Shown: positions 54,401 to 63,737 of the stretch, one piece after another
How the letters are laid out: each line of letters starts with the position of its first letter
Numbering within the stretch: position 1 is the first letter of the stretch
Assembly: GCA_030248215.1 (NCBI GenBank)
Contig: JASANG010002626.1
Span: 184,862 to 248,861, forward strand
DNA length: 64,000 nt
Origin: Enoplolaimus lenunculus
Taxonomy: Eukaryota; Nematoda; Enoplea; Enoplida; Thoracostomopsidae
Reading direction: 5' to 3'
Notes under the pieces: model-generated
What the model saw: the letters and a program-made list of their open reading frames with translations, nothing else
The model's database searches: none
What the model was told of the DNA's origin: nothing
Program-made: the position numbers and the translations under genes

Positions 54401-57400
54401 GATCAATAATGGGAAAAGAAATCTAGCGGCAAAGCGAGCAAGAAGCCAATTGCAGGTTTAATTTCTACTGTTGACCTTATTTTTTTATTAAATTTTTCAT
54501 TCTGTATCGTGTAAAATTTTCTGACTTCAAAAACGCAAGAAGCCAAATCCTTGCACTCCAAGATGCTACGCCACGAACCCGGCCCATGTATACAATAGGG
54601 TCGGATCGTTTTCCGGAGGGGCTATGATAGAATCAGTTTAAGCTTTAGACTAATTTTTTTGCATAGGCTTAGGGTTAGGCTTAGGCTTAGGCTTAGGCTT
54701 AGGTTTAGGAATATGGTTATACTGCTGTTCCGGCCCTGTTCTATAACATGGGCCACGAACCCTAACGTTCTAACCTGAGTTGGGGCAACATAACGCACGT
54801 CCAGGCCGAATAACATTGCAATCATAGCGGTAATCTTGACAAGACGCAGGCTGAGCTGGATTACAGATGCGTTCGCCTTGAAAGAAACGATCTTTTACAA
54901 ATCCGTCACGGACCAACGAGTACAACGGGCTTCCACGGCTACAGCCTGAAATTCGGCACAAGTAACCCAGCGACTACACAAGCGGGTCAAAATAAGATTT
55001 ATACTCCTAAAACAACTGTTCGGATTATCAGCGGCGGATCCAGGAATTTCGACATAGTAGGCGGGCTGACAAAAGTTATGAAACGCTATTTTCGCTATAT
55101 GCTGTATATGTGCCAATTTTCGGAGGTTGAAAATTGTAAGCTAGTAGCCTAGTACTTAGCCACTTTATCATTTTGTCACAAAAAATTATGAATGTGGGCG
55201 TAGGTCCAACTGGATCCGCTAGTGGGAATTATCAATATCGAAGGTTGTTAAAGAAAAATTAGCCTGGTGTCTTTTTATCGAAATTTTTTGCGTTCGCTTG
55301 ACTAAGTCTCGAACACTTCAAACTGTGCAGTTTTTACAGGAGACAGCCGTCGACACGGCATAGAAAAATTGTAAATATTTTCGGCCATTTGCACTCTTGC
55401 ACCAATAAAACAGACCGTAATAGTATTATATAAGCATATTCCTAACCGTAAGCCTTAGCCTAGCCTACGTCTAAGCGTAAGAATGAGCTTATACCAAAGC
55501 AACGTACTCTATTGCACTCACGCAGAAAAACGTTCAGCCCCTAATTTTTAAATGAGCCTACGTCTCAAACTGCAAAAGAAAAGCTTTTCGCAACCAACTT
55601 TATGCTGGCGAGAATGCAATATATAAACAGGTTTCGTACGCTTAAACGGGAATCTATTAAGCCTAAGCCCATCAAACTTGAATCTAAGCTTGAGCCTGAG
55701 CACAAATCATAAGTATCACTCTACATTTGTGTAGGCGTTAGCCTAAACGACGCCTCTTTGACACCAAAGTCCTAATACCTGCAACGTCGTTCGCGATCCG
55801 TTGCATTACACAAACGCCATTCAGTAAACTTTATCAAGAGTGGGCGGTGAACACTACAACAAGAGCATGCCACTGGGTACATTCTGTATAGAAATAAATA
55901 TTTCGACGACCCTCATCATTTATGGAGAGATAAACCCTTGAAATCACACCACCAAAGTCTGTTAGAATGCACAGTAAAAAATATGGTTGATTTTGACCCA
56001 ATTTGGAGTTCTGCTTCGATTTTCGATGTGGTCTGGCAAACCACAACGAAAGATGTTACGTTGTTTGCATCGCGTGGCTTATATTGTTGTATAAAGTCGT
56101 CATTGACTCATTGACTCTTTTTACAAGAGCTAGCAACTGTCTACATTCTGTGTACAAAAGAATATACCCAGCGCATGTTGCGTTTTTTGCCTAAATCCCA
56201 CTTATTTAGAGGTTGGTACAACTTGTACGAACCACGATACTGTACGTGTACGGCATCAAAAATGTTCGTCGTGGAATTTAGGCGTATATGCACGTGATAT
56301 CGAACACCCTCTAAAGTGGGTCGGCCAAAAACGCAACGCCCGGTGGTACATTTTGTCCCATGCGACACCCCCAAAACTTGCATACTATTGTTACATGCAC
56401 TGTTTTAATTTGGCGAATTTACTTGAGCAATAAGTTTCGCATTGTTGCAAAGTTAAAAAATTGTTCGCATTTCCGGTCGATCCGCGGTATTGAAATCGAA
56501 CACAAGCATTTTTGACAGCGTTAAAGTAGTATCGTGTTAAACTGTTGAATCCAGTGCCTTGGTTTAATCGCATCGCACACGTTGCAGCTATAAAAATTAC
56601 CGTAATACACCACTGTTTGCGCTAACAAACCATGAAATTAGAAAATAAAGTCAAAAGTTCAAATTCTGTTGCAAGGTATAGGCCATGTTAAAGATCAGGA
56701 GCGGAACAATTTTTGTGGCACTGCAATACAATAAGCTCAAGCTTTAGACTAATTTTTCTTACCTGGTTTAGGCTTAGGCTTAGGAATAAGCTCTTTCTTA
56801 CGTTTAGGTTAAGGCTTAGGCTTAGTAATAAGCTCTTTGTTACGTTTAGGCTTAGGCTTAGGCTTAGATTTAGGAATAAGCTTATAATACTGTTCCGACC
56901 CTATTGTTTAAATTAGCCCAGTAACCAGAGCATATAGTATTGCAACAATCACTGAGGCACGTAGCCCGCACGACGAGTTAGAAGGAGGTAAAATTGTTTT
57001 ATGAACGATGATGCGAGGACCTAACATAACTTTACAAGCAGGGTTATAACATTTTTATTGGGGCAAATCGTTTTCTAGAGGGGCTGAGTCTATATTCTCG
57101 TAATCTATTTCTGGCTATAAGACCTGGCGATAAATTTTTGTAAAAATAGTCAGTCGGCAAACACGCGTTAAATTTCATTTCAGCCAAATAAATTCAAAGC
57201 AAGGCCGCAGTCAGCTCACCATGCCAGGGGCGCTGAAAATTTTCAGCAAAGGCATACAAGGGTTTTTGATGACTTTAACAAGATAGGTTGCAAATATTGG
57301 ACCAAAATTGTTCCATGGAGCCTGAGCCCCACTGCCCCTCCTGGCTACGGGCCGGTTCAAAGACAACATAAGGTTTGCCTGTCACAGGGTCATTCATGAC

Positions 57401-57934
57401 TGTTGCAATGACTATTGTAGGTTCGTTTCAATTTGGCTGATGTCTGTAGGTATCAAAAGCATTGGTTTGCCTCGAAGTCGTTTTATAAGATTACGTCCTG
57501 TCCAAATGAAATCCTGCCGACACCGCTGACACCTAGGCCATATTCTCAAAGGCATGTAGCACCTATTACCGGTTAGTAATAGGTTTTCAAACTAACGAAC
57601 TGGTGCAATTACAGATCGCAAAATTTGTACAGTAGCAAAGAAAATCGAAAGCAATAAACGTGCTCAATTTCCAAACTCACTATTCCATGCTTCGAAAGTT
57701 ACAACGCCTATCACCAACTGGTAATAGGTGCTAGACACATTTGAGAATACGAGCTCTAACCTCGATTAGGACAACAATGACCAATTTTGCCACCGACGCG
57801 ATCCAAAATACAGTCGTACATGTGAAGCTGTCCGTTGCATCCTGTGACGTAACCACGAAAATCTTGACGACATCTGATTGGTTGACCCATTTTGTCACGA
57901 AGTACCGCATCGGCACCACCCAGAGGGCATTGTT
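51402..57934 (-). CDS. Secreted-type protein with alternating lustrin-like and Kunitz modules (5' end missing)
   Basis: Exons on the - strand, 5' to 3': 57934-57761, 56587-56423, 54945-54775, 53905-53800, 52326-51402; intron phases 1, 1, 1, 2. About 512 residues are encoded here. Module 1 (lustrin-like, six Cys) starts [10 protein letters not shown] and ends GHCCPNRG. Module 2 (Kunitz) has [20 protein letters not shown]. Module 3 (lustrin-like) runs CSRGSP to CCPNSG with the same Cys spacing. Module 4 (Kunitz) has [11 protein letters not shown] and GCGGNFNNF, split by an intron. A 260-residue Ser/Gly/Tyr/Pro-rich tail follows, ending at the TAG at 51404-51402. Kunitz domains usually inhibit serine proteases; nematode multi-module forms often act outside the cell or in cuticle. 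No signal peptide is visible; the first exon opens in phase 1, so at least one exon lies upstream. AATAAA on this strand is at 51397-51392. Confidence 0.86.
52368..52545. mobile_element. Family E MITE in the last intron of the Kunitz gene
   Basis: GACCGTATTCTCTCAAATGT at the left; ACACGACCTATCACCAACGG near the right, terminal part lost. Confidence 0.6.
52680..52873 (-). mobile_element. Family A MITE, 8-bp target duplication ATAAAAAT
   Basis: GGCCCATGTATAGAACAGAG and CTGTTCTATACATGGACC ends; ATAAAAAT at 52672-52679 and 52874-52881. It sits in the intron that splits the last Kunitz module. Confidence 0.9.
53185..53278 (-). mobile_element. Family A fragment in the Kunitz gene intron
   Basis: AATGCGTAAGCTTACTTTAT followed by CACTTCCGCCTCTGATTTAT; only the right part remains. 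Confidence 0.5.
53451..53644 (+). mobile_element. Family A MITE, 8-bp target duplication GAAAACTG
   Basis: GGCCCATGTATAATCAGGGG and CTCCTGTTCTGTACATTGGT ends; GAAAACTG at 53443-53450 and 53645-53652. It lies about 155 bases downstream of the 53800-53905 exon's donor. Confidence 0.92.
53945..54260. repeat. Dispersed repeat with GTACCGAGA ends
   Basis: GTGTACCGAGAAATTTTGAT at the left and CCCCTCTCGGTACGCC at the right are inverted. The interior GAGCTGGTTAGGTTG and AGTACTGATTCCGAT match 15400-15470, another copy's right end. Confidence 0.6.
54581..54754 (+). mobile_element. Family A MITE, perfect 8-bp target duplication ACGAACCC
   Basis: GGCCCATGTATACAATAGGG and CCTGTTCTATAACATGGGCC ends; ACGAACCC at 54573-54580 and 54755-54762. 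The core has five TTAGGC-like units in a row plus one TTAGGG. It ends 20 bases from the 5' splice site of the exon at 54775. Confidence 0.93.
55395..55555 (-). mobile_element. Family A MITE, degenerate
   Basis: GTAATAGTATTATATAAGCA with CCTAACCGTAAGCC core and CCCCTAATTTTTAAATGAGC end. Confidence 0.6.
55834..56400. mobile_element. Family G element(s), Kunitz gene intron 2
   Basis: ATCAAGAGTGGGCGGTGAAC at the left; ACAAGAGCTAGCAACTGTC near 56120; GTGGTACATTTTGTCCCATG and AACTTGCATACTATTG at the right. Probably a G copy joined to other repeat DNA. Confidence 0.5.
56681..56929 (+). mobile_element. Family A MITE, long-core copy
   Basis: GGCCATGTTAAAGATCAGGA and TCCGACCCTATTGTTTAAAT ends. The core repeats a 40-base unit (GGAATAAGCTCTTTCTTACG plus GCTTAGG) three times. 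Confidence 0.78.
57199..57355. mobile_element. Family H copy
   Basis: AGGCCGCAGTCAGCTCACCA, GGCATACAAGGGTTTTTGAT and CTCCTGGCTACGGGCCGG at the right. Confidence 0.65.
57536..57756. mobile_element. Family E MITE abutting a Kunitz-gene splice donor
   Basis: GGCCATATTCTCAAAGGCAT and CACATTTGAGAATACGAGCT ends. The last base lies 4 bases from the exon edge at 57761, so the intron begins essentially within the element. Confidence 0.78.
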
Positions 57935-58804
57935 CTACAAAAAATACCATTTAATATGCATAGATTTCAACGTTATTTTATGCAAGAATGCTGCTTAAAA
58001 GCTTAATTTAAATTTCTAGCTAGAATAGACGATAGTTACCCATCCATGTTAGAAAATATACCGTTCAAAGCGACCTTCCGCTTGCGTAAGAATAAAACCG
58101 AGAAACTGTTTTGACAACATTTTAATCGTTTTGCGAAAATTAATGTAACTAAAACTGAAAAAATACCCACACTATACTACTACCTTTTCCCATTGATGCA
58201 ATTTAGTATCGGATCAAAAATACTAATTTTGGTAGTGCAAATGTCGCTTTATATAAGTAAACTCCATACATCTTATTTGTTTGTTTTACAACGGCAAACA
58301 ATTTTTCTGACGTGTAATTAAAATTCGGACATGAAAGGGTTAAGTTATTAATTGGAAATTTTTTCAATACCATTTCGTAAACACAACGGGCATATAAAAC
58401 GAGCCACGTATGCCTTTAATAGGGGCAGATAAGCGAGCCAATTGTCTTAAGGAGAGATTCGTGTTCTCAAGACAAATTTAAGTGCCATTTGAAAATCGCA
58501 TTCTGTACTCGTATGCTCCATTTGGAAAATACATTAGCTTCGTTAGCATGTGCATCTGGCTATGGTACCAAAAACGTGGATAAAAGATTTTCGATGACAA
58601 CACGAATAAACATTGTTTCAAGTCTCACTCACTCAATTCAGTGCACACAATCCCGTCACGCGTGCGTACTTTCATGCCGTGAATGCATTGGCAGATGGTA
58701 TTCATACATAGTGTAGTGGGCCATGTTGACTGACACTGTATATCAAACAGACACGGCGATTCGCCTGGTCGAAGCCCTTCAAGTTAAAAAAGATCTGCTG
58801 CTAT

Positions 58805-58890
58805 TATATAGGTATATATGTACACACAAATATATATACATATGTACATATATACATATATATGTACATATATATAGATATACAGATATA
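58805..58890. repeat. TATATG/TACATA microsatellite
   Basis: GTATATATGTACACACAAAT and ATACATATGTACATATATAC; mixed dinucleotide and hexanucleotide tract. Confidence 0.85.
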
Positions 58891-59751
58891 TATCAGGGTT
58901 GTTGGCCGTAACAAAATTACCAGAAACAAATGGTTTTTTCCATTTTTTCCGAGGGGGTGGAAAAATGGAAAAAATGGAAAAATATTAAGCGATGCTTAAA
59001 TATAATTTGCAATTAAATATGATATAAACTAACGTTTTTAGAGGACATGTACCTGATTTACATGCAACACATTAACAGTGACCGTGTGTATATGCTCGCC
59101 AGGACATATTATCTTTCCGAAAACAGCGAAAATTGCAGCATATGAATATATAAATGGATTTCACAATTGAAGCTTTGCCGCGAGATTCAATGTAAAACTA
59201 CAAATGCATCTTATTCGGTTTGCTCACCAGGTTTCGTCGACAGTGGGGCCAAAGTTAGAGCGTTCGATATTGAAAGCTTGCTTTTACCGTATGATTTAAC
59301 ACAAGTAAAAAATTTGGTCTAAAGCTTAAACTGACTCTAGTACAGTCTCTCCGGAAGACGATAGAGCCCTGTTGTATACCAGGGCTGAAGTTTCAAAAGT
59401 TGCATTAAACCAGTCACGAAAAGCGCTCATTCAGCCGTCAGTCGTCTCAACTTTACTCACAGTCGGAACAAAATTAAATTGTATACTTCGCAAAATATAT
59501 ATATTCCCCAGTATACTCATGAATATTACATTCGCAATATCAAGGCCGGGCTGTGAGAGTTTTAGAGCAATATAATTCCAGCTAAATTTGAACAAAAAAC
59601 TAACTTGGCAAACAAGTGTTATTTCCAACGCGAATATGAGACTCGTAGCATTCGCAAACGCCTTTTATACACTTGGATCCGATACCGCAATGCTCGTTTG
59701 CATTACATTTTGTTTTTGCAATATCTATAACAAAACTTGCACAGATATCTC

Positions 59752-59798
59752 TTGCGACCACCTCAGAGGCCCGGGTTCAATCCCGTCTACGGTCGCAA
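59752..59798 (+). other. tRNA-like acceptor/T-arm minihelix
   Basis: TTGCGACC (59752-59759) pairs with GGTCGCAA (59791-59798). Between them is CCCGGGTTCAATCCCG, a close match to the T arm and Pol III B box. No D or anticodon arm fits in the gap. It could be a truncated tRNA fragment or chance. Confidence 0.4.
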
Positions 59799-59974
59799 TT
59801 TTATGACCAGTAGAGGTCAGAGCAACGATATATTTACTGGGTTTTCGAGCAATAAGCAATAAACATTTGTTGCAGCAAAATCAGTATTTTAGGCATAAAA
59901 GGCGATTTTTAAACAAGGCCAATCTACTTGGGTATTACTGTTCAATTGATATAGCACAGAGGCTGAGCATTATG

Positions 59975-60478
59975 GGCCAATAACAGTTATGTAAGCATAT
60001 TCCAAGGTGCAACCGGAATTCCGATTTGGATTACAATTCCAATTCAAAACGAGTTGCAATCGGAATCGGAATTTGAAATTTTAATTTTAATTCTACTTGT
60101 TGTAATACGTTGCATAATAATTCTGTATTTTTCTATTAAATGGCTTTTGATCAGTTAACTTATTATACAACGTTTTTGAAAATTATTGCCAGCCAACGGA
60201 CACCCTAAATCAACATTATATTTGTCAATACAAATTATCCGTACTGTCATAAAATTTCTAGTTCTGATTTGGATTCCGAGTACAATTCCTGTATCAATTT
60301 CCTGTTCCGATTCCGATTCCGTTATAATCCAGTTCCGCTTTGCACCTTGGATATTTCTCATCGAATACCTAAGCCTAACGCGTAAGCATGAGCTTAAACC
60401 TAAGCCTAAGCAAATAAATAGTAAAAAGTTTAAGCTTATTCTATTATAGTCCCGTTGAAAAACATTCCGCCCATGCAA
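59975..60478 (-). mobile_element. Family A MITE split by a family J element
   Basis: GGCCAATAACAGTTATGTAA at the left and GTTGAAAAACATTCCGCCCA at the right belong to family A. The middle (about 60005-60353) is a family J insertion. Confidence 0.72.
60005..60353. mobile_element. Family J element nested in family A
   Basis: AAGGTGCAACCGGAATTCCG and TTCCGCTTTGCACCTTGG are inverted ends; inside are several GGAATCGGAATTTG and CCGATTCCGATTCCG blocks. Confidence 0.72.
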
Positions 60479-61202
60479 TAAAACTTAAGGTTTGGCTAAT
60501 GTGCCAGCGAAACGAGCTGAAAGCTTGGCAGAATTATAAAATTGATTTCATATCGTGCGTCTAAATGTATGAATAACGTCGCAAACAAAAGGGAGAAAAG
60601 GTGAACCTAATTGGGTCAGAAATCCCTTGCAACACTGACACGAAACGTTTCTTGGTTCATAGATTGAGGGGCCTAGATGCCCGAGAGTCCACCCTATCTA
60701 CGCATCTGTGCTGGAATAACTTTCACATGGATTCAAAAAACAAACCATCTGCATAGTTTCGCGTCCAAAATGATGCTGATCGTTGTCCTCGAGTATTAAC
60801 GAGGATACAAAAGGAAAATGTTAGTTGGAACAATTGCAATTTCATTGCAGTACACTATTCAACCGATTTCCGCTTTTGCTGTACGACCAATGGAACAGGT
60901 TAATCATTTGACTTGAACGGTTCGAATTTTTATAGACGATGTAAATTTTAATAGAATTTTAATATTTGTTGCCCAAGGCTGAAAAGATAACGTTTCGACA
61001 CAACACCTGCTTGATGGTATCGAACGCATCCTTAGATTACCAAGCACTTAGTCAGTTGGGTGTTTTGAACTAGTGAACTGTTCTTTTTTCGATTGATGTC
61101 TTATGCTTTTATGTAGGTAACCGCAAAGATTATGAAATAAATAAAGACACTACAAATTGCGAGTTTGCAAAAAATGACAAATTCGCAAATAGTTAATTAC
61201 TC
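60479..61202. other. Stretch without a supported gene
   Basis: Holds TTTCCGCTTTTGCTGTACGA (60868 onward), about 75 bases that recur at 61421-61497 at roughly 90 percent identity. No exon with matched splice sites was found. Confidence 0.4.
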
Positions 61203-61989
61203 ATACACACAAAATAAATTGTCTGGTATTCAAGAAAAATTGTCTGAAATTTAAGACAATTATTTCTGGACACAAACTCCAAACATGTAAGTATGTCTTG
61301 AGGTCAAGATTTATATTTCTTAAATTTTCAAGAAATACTGGTCTAGTTGTTCACACATGAATGTCTTGAATTTAAGACTTTGTTTTATAAACGATTAAGA
61401 ATAATGTTTGTGAAATACAAGTTTCCGCTTTTGCCGTACGACCAATGGAAAAGATAAATCATTTGACTGGAAGAGTTCGAATTTTTATTGAAGAAAAATA
61501 TTTGTGAAATATAAGACAAATATTTCTGAAATATAAGACAAATATGTTTGAAATAAAACAGAGATTTGTCATGGGAACTGACTCCAGAATCGGGGACTAA
61601 AGTTCAACACAATACCCTAATTCTACAACCTATAAGATACGTTCAAGACTTAAACTTAGGTTAAGGGAGCCCGAGCACAACCCAAGATATCTTTGAAATT
61701 CGATTATTTATATACCCTTTTAAGAATATCAACTGAGCAGCTTATTTTACGCATATAAAAATCAGGAAATTAATTCTTGAATAAAAGACAACTATTTCTT
61801 GAAAGGAAAAAATTTGTCATATGCTAACAATTCCAATTTCTTGAATATAAGACATTTATATTTTAACCATTCCAGAAACCAGTTTCTGCACTGTTTAAGT
61901 CTATTATGTCTGAAATCAAGACACTTATGTCTTAACAACTTAAGAAAGTAGGAGTCTGGAAATTTTAACACAATTTATTTTGTGTGTAT
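61203..61989. mobile_element. 786-bp inverted-repeat element, TA-flanked
   Basis: ATACACACAAAATAAATTGT at 61203-61222 and its exact inverse at 61970-61989. Ends of the form TA-CACAC suggest a Tc1/mariner-type target. The interior repeats TTGAATTTAAGACAATTATT-type motifs at least six times in both orientations. No transposase frame. Confidence 0.82.
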
Positions 61990-62932
61990 ATTTAAATGCA
62001 AACTATATCAGTTCGCACCGTCCTGATAACTAAACACTTGACATTTTATCGTTCCGAGTTTGCATGCAGTTGCTAAAATTCCGCCTTAACCTAAAACTAT
62101 AGCAACTAGAACTAAAAACAACACTATTTTATATTCTATGTAAAAATTCTTCTAAAACAATGAGGTACCGACGAACAAAGCGTTTAAAACACTTTAAAAT
62201 ACGTCACGCAAAACATAACGGTAAATACGTACTGAGACTACAGATGTGAAGGGAAAGATGATATGAAATGAAAAAATCTAAACTGAAAGAACGCGTATGC
62301 AGTGTATTGCAACATTCATCTCATTCTGCAATCTAAGTGCAGTTTAAAAGAGGATTTTAGCCTAAATTATATATTGCATTTTATTATTATTATTGTGACA
62401 CAGTTGTTTTGAAGTGATTGTAAAACAACAACAATAGACATTTAAGACGTTACACTCGAGCGTATTTGCGCTCAGAAAAAACACACAATTCAAAGCAATT
62501 GAATGCAGCACGTTCAAAACTTAAAATACAAATGAAATGTGGCGAAAACGTATTAATCGCACAATATTTCGAGTAGAGATATACGATTTCTAAAGCTTAT
62601 ATGCGGCTATCTGTAAAATGCTGGCGAGTAAAATCGGCAAGATACCAACCGAAGGTCTATGTCTCTGGCTTCGACTCCTTCAAAAAATTTTCCTCCGGCT
62701 TCCAGCAATTTCGACAGTTAAAATTTTGTATCGTTTATAGAAAAGCTGTACCGTTCGGTGTGTTTGGTTTTATTACGTTTGGTGCAATTTTCATAAAGTT
62801 AATTGCACGGATTTTTCAAAAGAGCTTAAAACCAAAATTTTTTGCATTATATACTTTGCAGATATTTGTTAAAATTTAGCAAATTAAAACATTATTTCAG
62901 CTACTTGATTTTGCTTCACCTCCGACTACCGT
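61990..62932. other. AT-rich stretch, nothing firm
   Basis: The frame at 62601-62879 (MRLSVKCWRV start) is open but has no recognisable motif and turns AT-rich and hydrophobic at its end. No repeat family was identified. Confidence 0.35.
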
Positions 62933-63354
62933 GTAGTGACCCGAATAAGGTGGTTCCCCATTTCGAGCCCAATTAATAGGAATCGGTATCCTTAATAAGA
63001 GTCCGTAAGCAGATAGAGTCCCTAAACCATACCAAGAGTCCATAAATGTGAACTATCTCTAATTGAAGCGCATAAATGACTCCAGGACCAAATAAAGTTG
63101 AGTTCGATACTTAAGAGCGGAAAGTTTTGAAAGTTTCCAAAGTATAACCTTGCATTATCGGTCAACCTATTGACACATGACAAATAAACGTTTAATTCAA
63201 CGGATATATAGTTGCAGTACCGTAAATATATCAGTAACGAAGGGTGGCGGAGCGAGGATTAAAAATAAATGACAGTCGTAACCGAATAACAGGAGAGGTA
63301 TCCTCTGAAGAGGCCAAATAAATATCAGTCTCCCTCTTATTCGGGTCACTACAG
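62933..63354. mobile_element. Family I element, about 420 bp
   Basis: TAGTGACCCGAATAAGGTGG and CTCTTATTCGGGTCACTACA ends. The interior AAGAGTCCGTAAGCAGATAG and GAGAGGTATCCTCTGAAGAG match the 47291 copy. Confidence 0.82.
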
Positions 63355-63578
63355 TAAAGGCTTTGGCAAATTTTGTCAAACTTTGGTTACGAAGTTTTTC
63401 TCCTCAAGTTACATCCAGGTATACCTACGTAGTACAGAGAGGCTTCAAATGTGCGACTCGTCAACCATATACTTAATTTTGGACTGTATCTGATTCTGAT
63501 AGCATGAACTCGGATTTTTAGAATATATGTCAGGAACCAAAGAAGTTTAGTTAAAACACTGGTACCCCACCGAGGGTG

Positions 63579-63737
63579 CAACCAGAATTCCGGTTCCGGT
63601 AGACAAATCCGGTATTGTTCATTATCCGGTTCCGGTTATAAATCGTGTATTTTTTCACCGTAATTTTTTGTTATTTTGGATATTGAAATTTTTTCATTTG
63701 AAAATTTGAACAATTTATAATTCCGGTTGCACCCTGC
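63579..63737. mobile_element. Family J element, 159 bp
   Basis: GAGGGTGCAACCAGAATTCC and ATTCCGGTTGCACCCTG ends, with CCGGTTCCGGT interior. Confidence 0.75.

Larger units (their letters stand above)
57935..59974. other. Repeat and AT-rich stretch, no supported gene
   Basis: Upstream of the Kunitz gene on its own strand. A minus-strand ATG at 58120 starts a short hydrophobic frame (MLSKQFLGFILTQAEG) that could be a signal-peptide exon, but its only in-phase donor is a poor GTCGCT. Also here are a TATA/TACATA microsatellite (58810-58890), a poly-A/T stretch (58920-58985) and a family A remnant (59305-59372). Confidence 0.4.

Noticed and set aside
54660-54710. True telomere or chromosome end
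   Set aside because: TTAGGC runs are short, interspersed and inside elements with target duplications; genes continue on both sides.
57740-58000. Plus-strand open frames opposite the first lustrin module
   Set aside because: The minus strand carries the conserved six-Cys pattern with good splice sites; the plus frames are its shadow.
58050-58118. Signal-peptide exon (MLSKQFLGFILTQAEG) for the Kunitz gene
   Set aside because: The phase fits the next exon, but the donor GTCGCT is poor and the hydrophobic core is short; kept only as a note.
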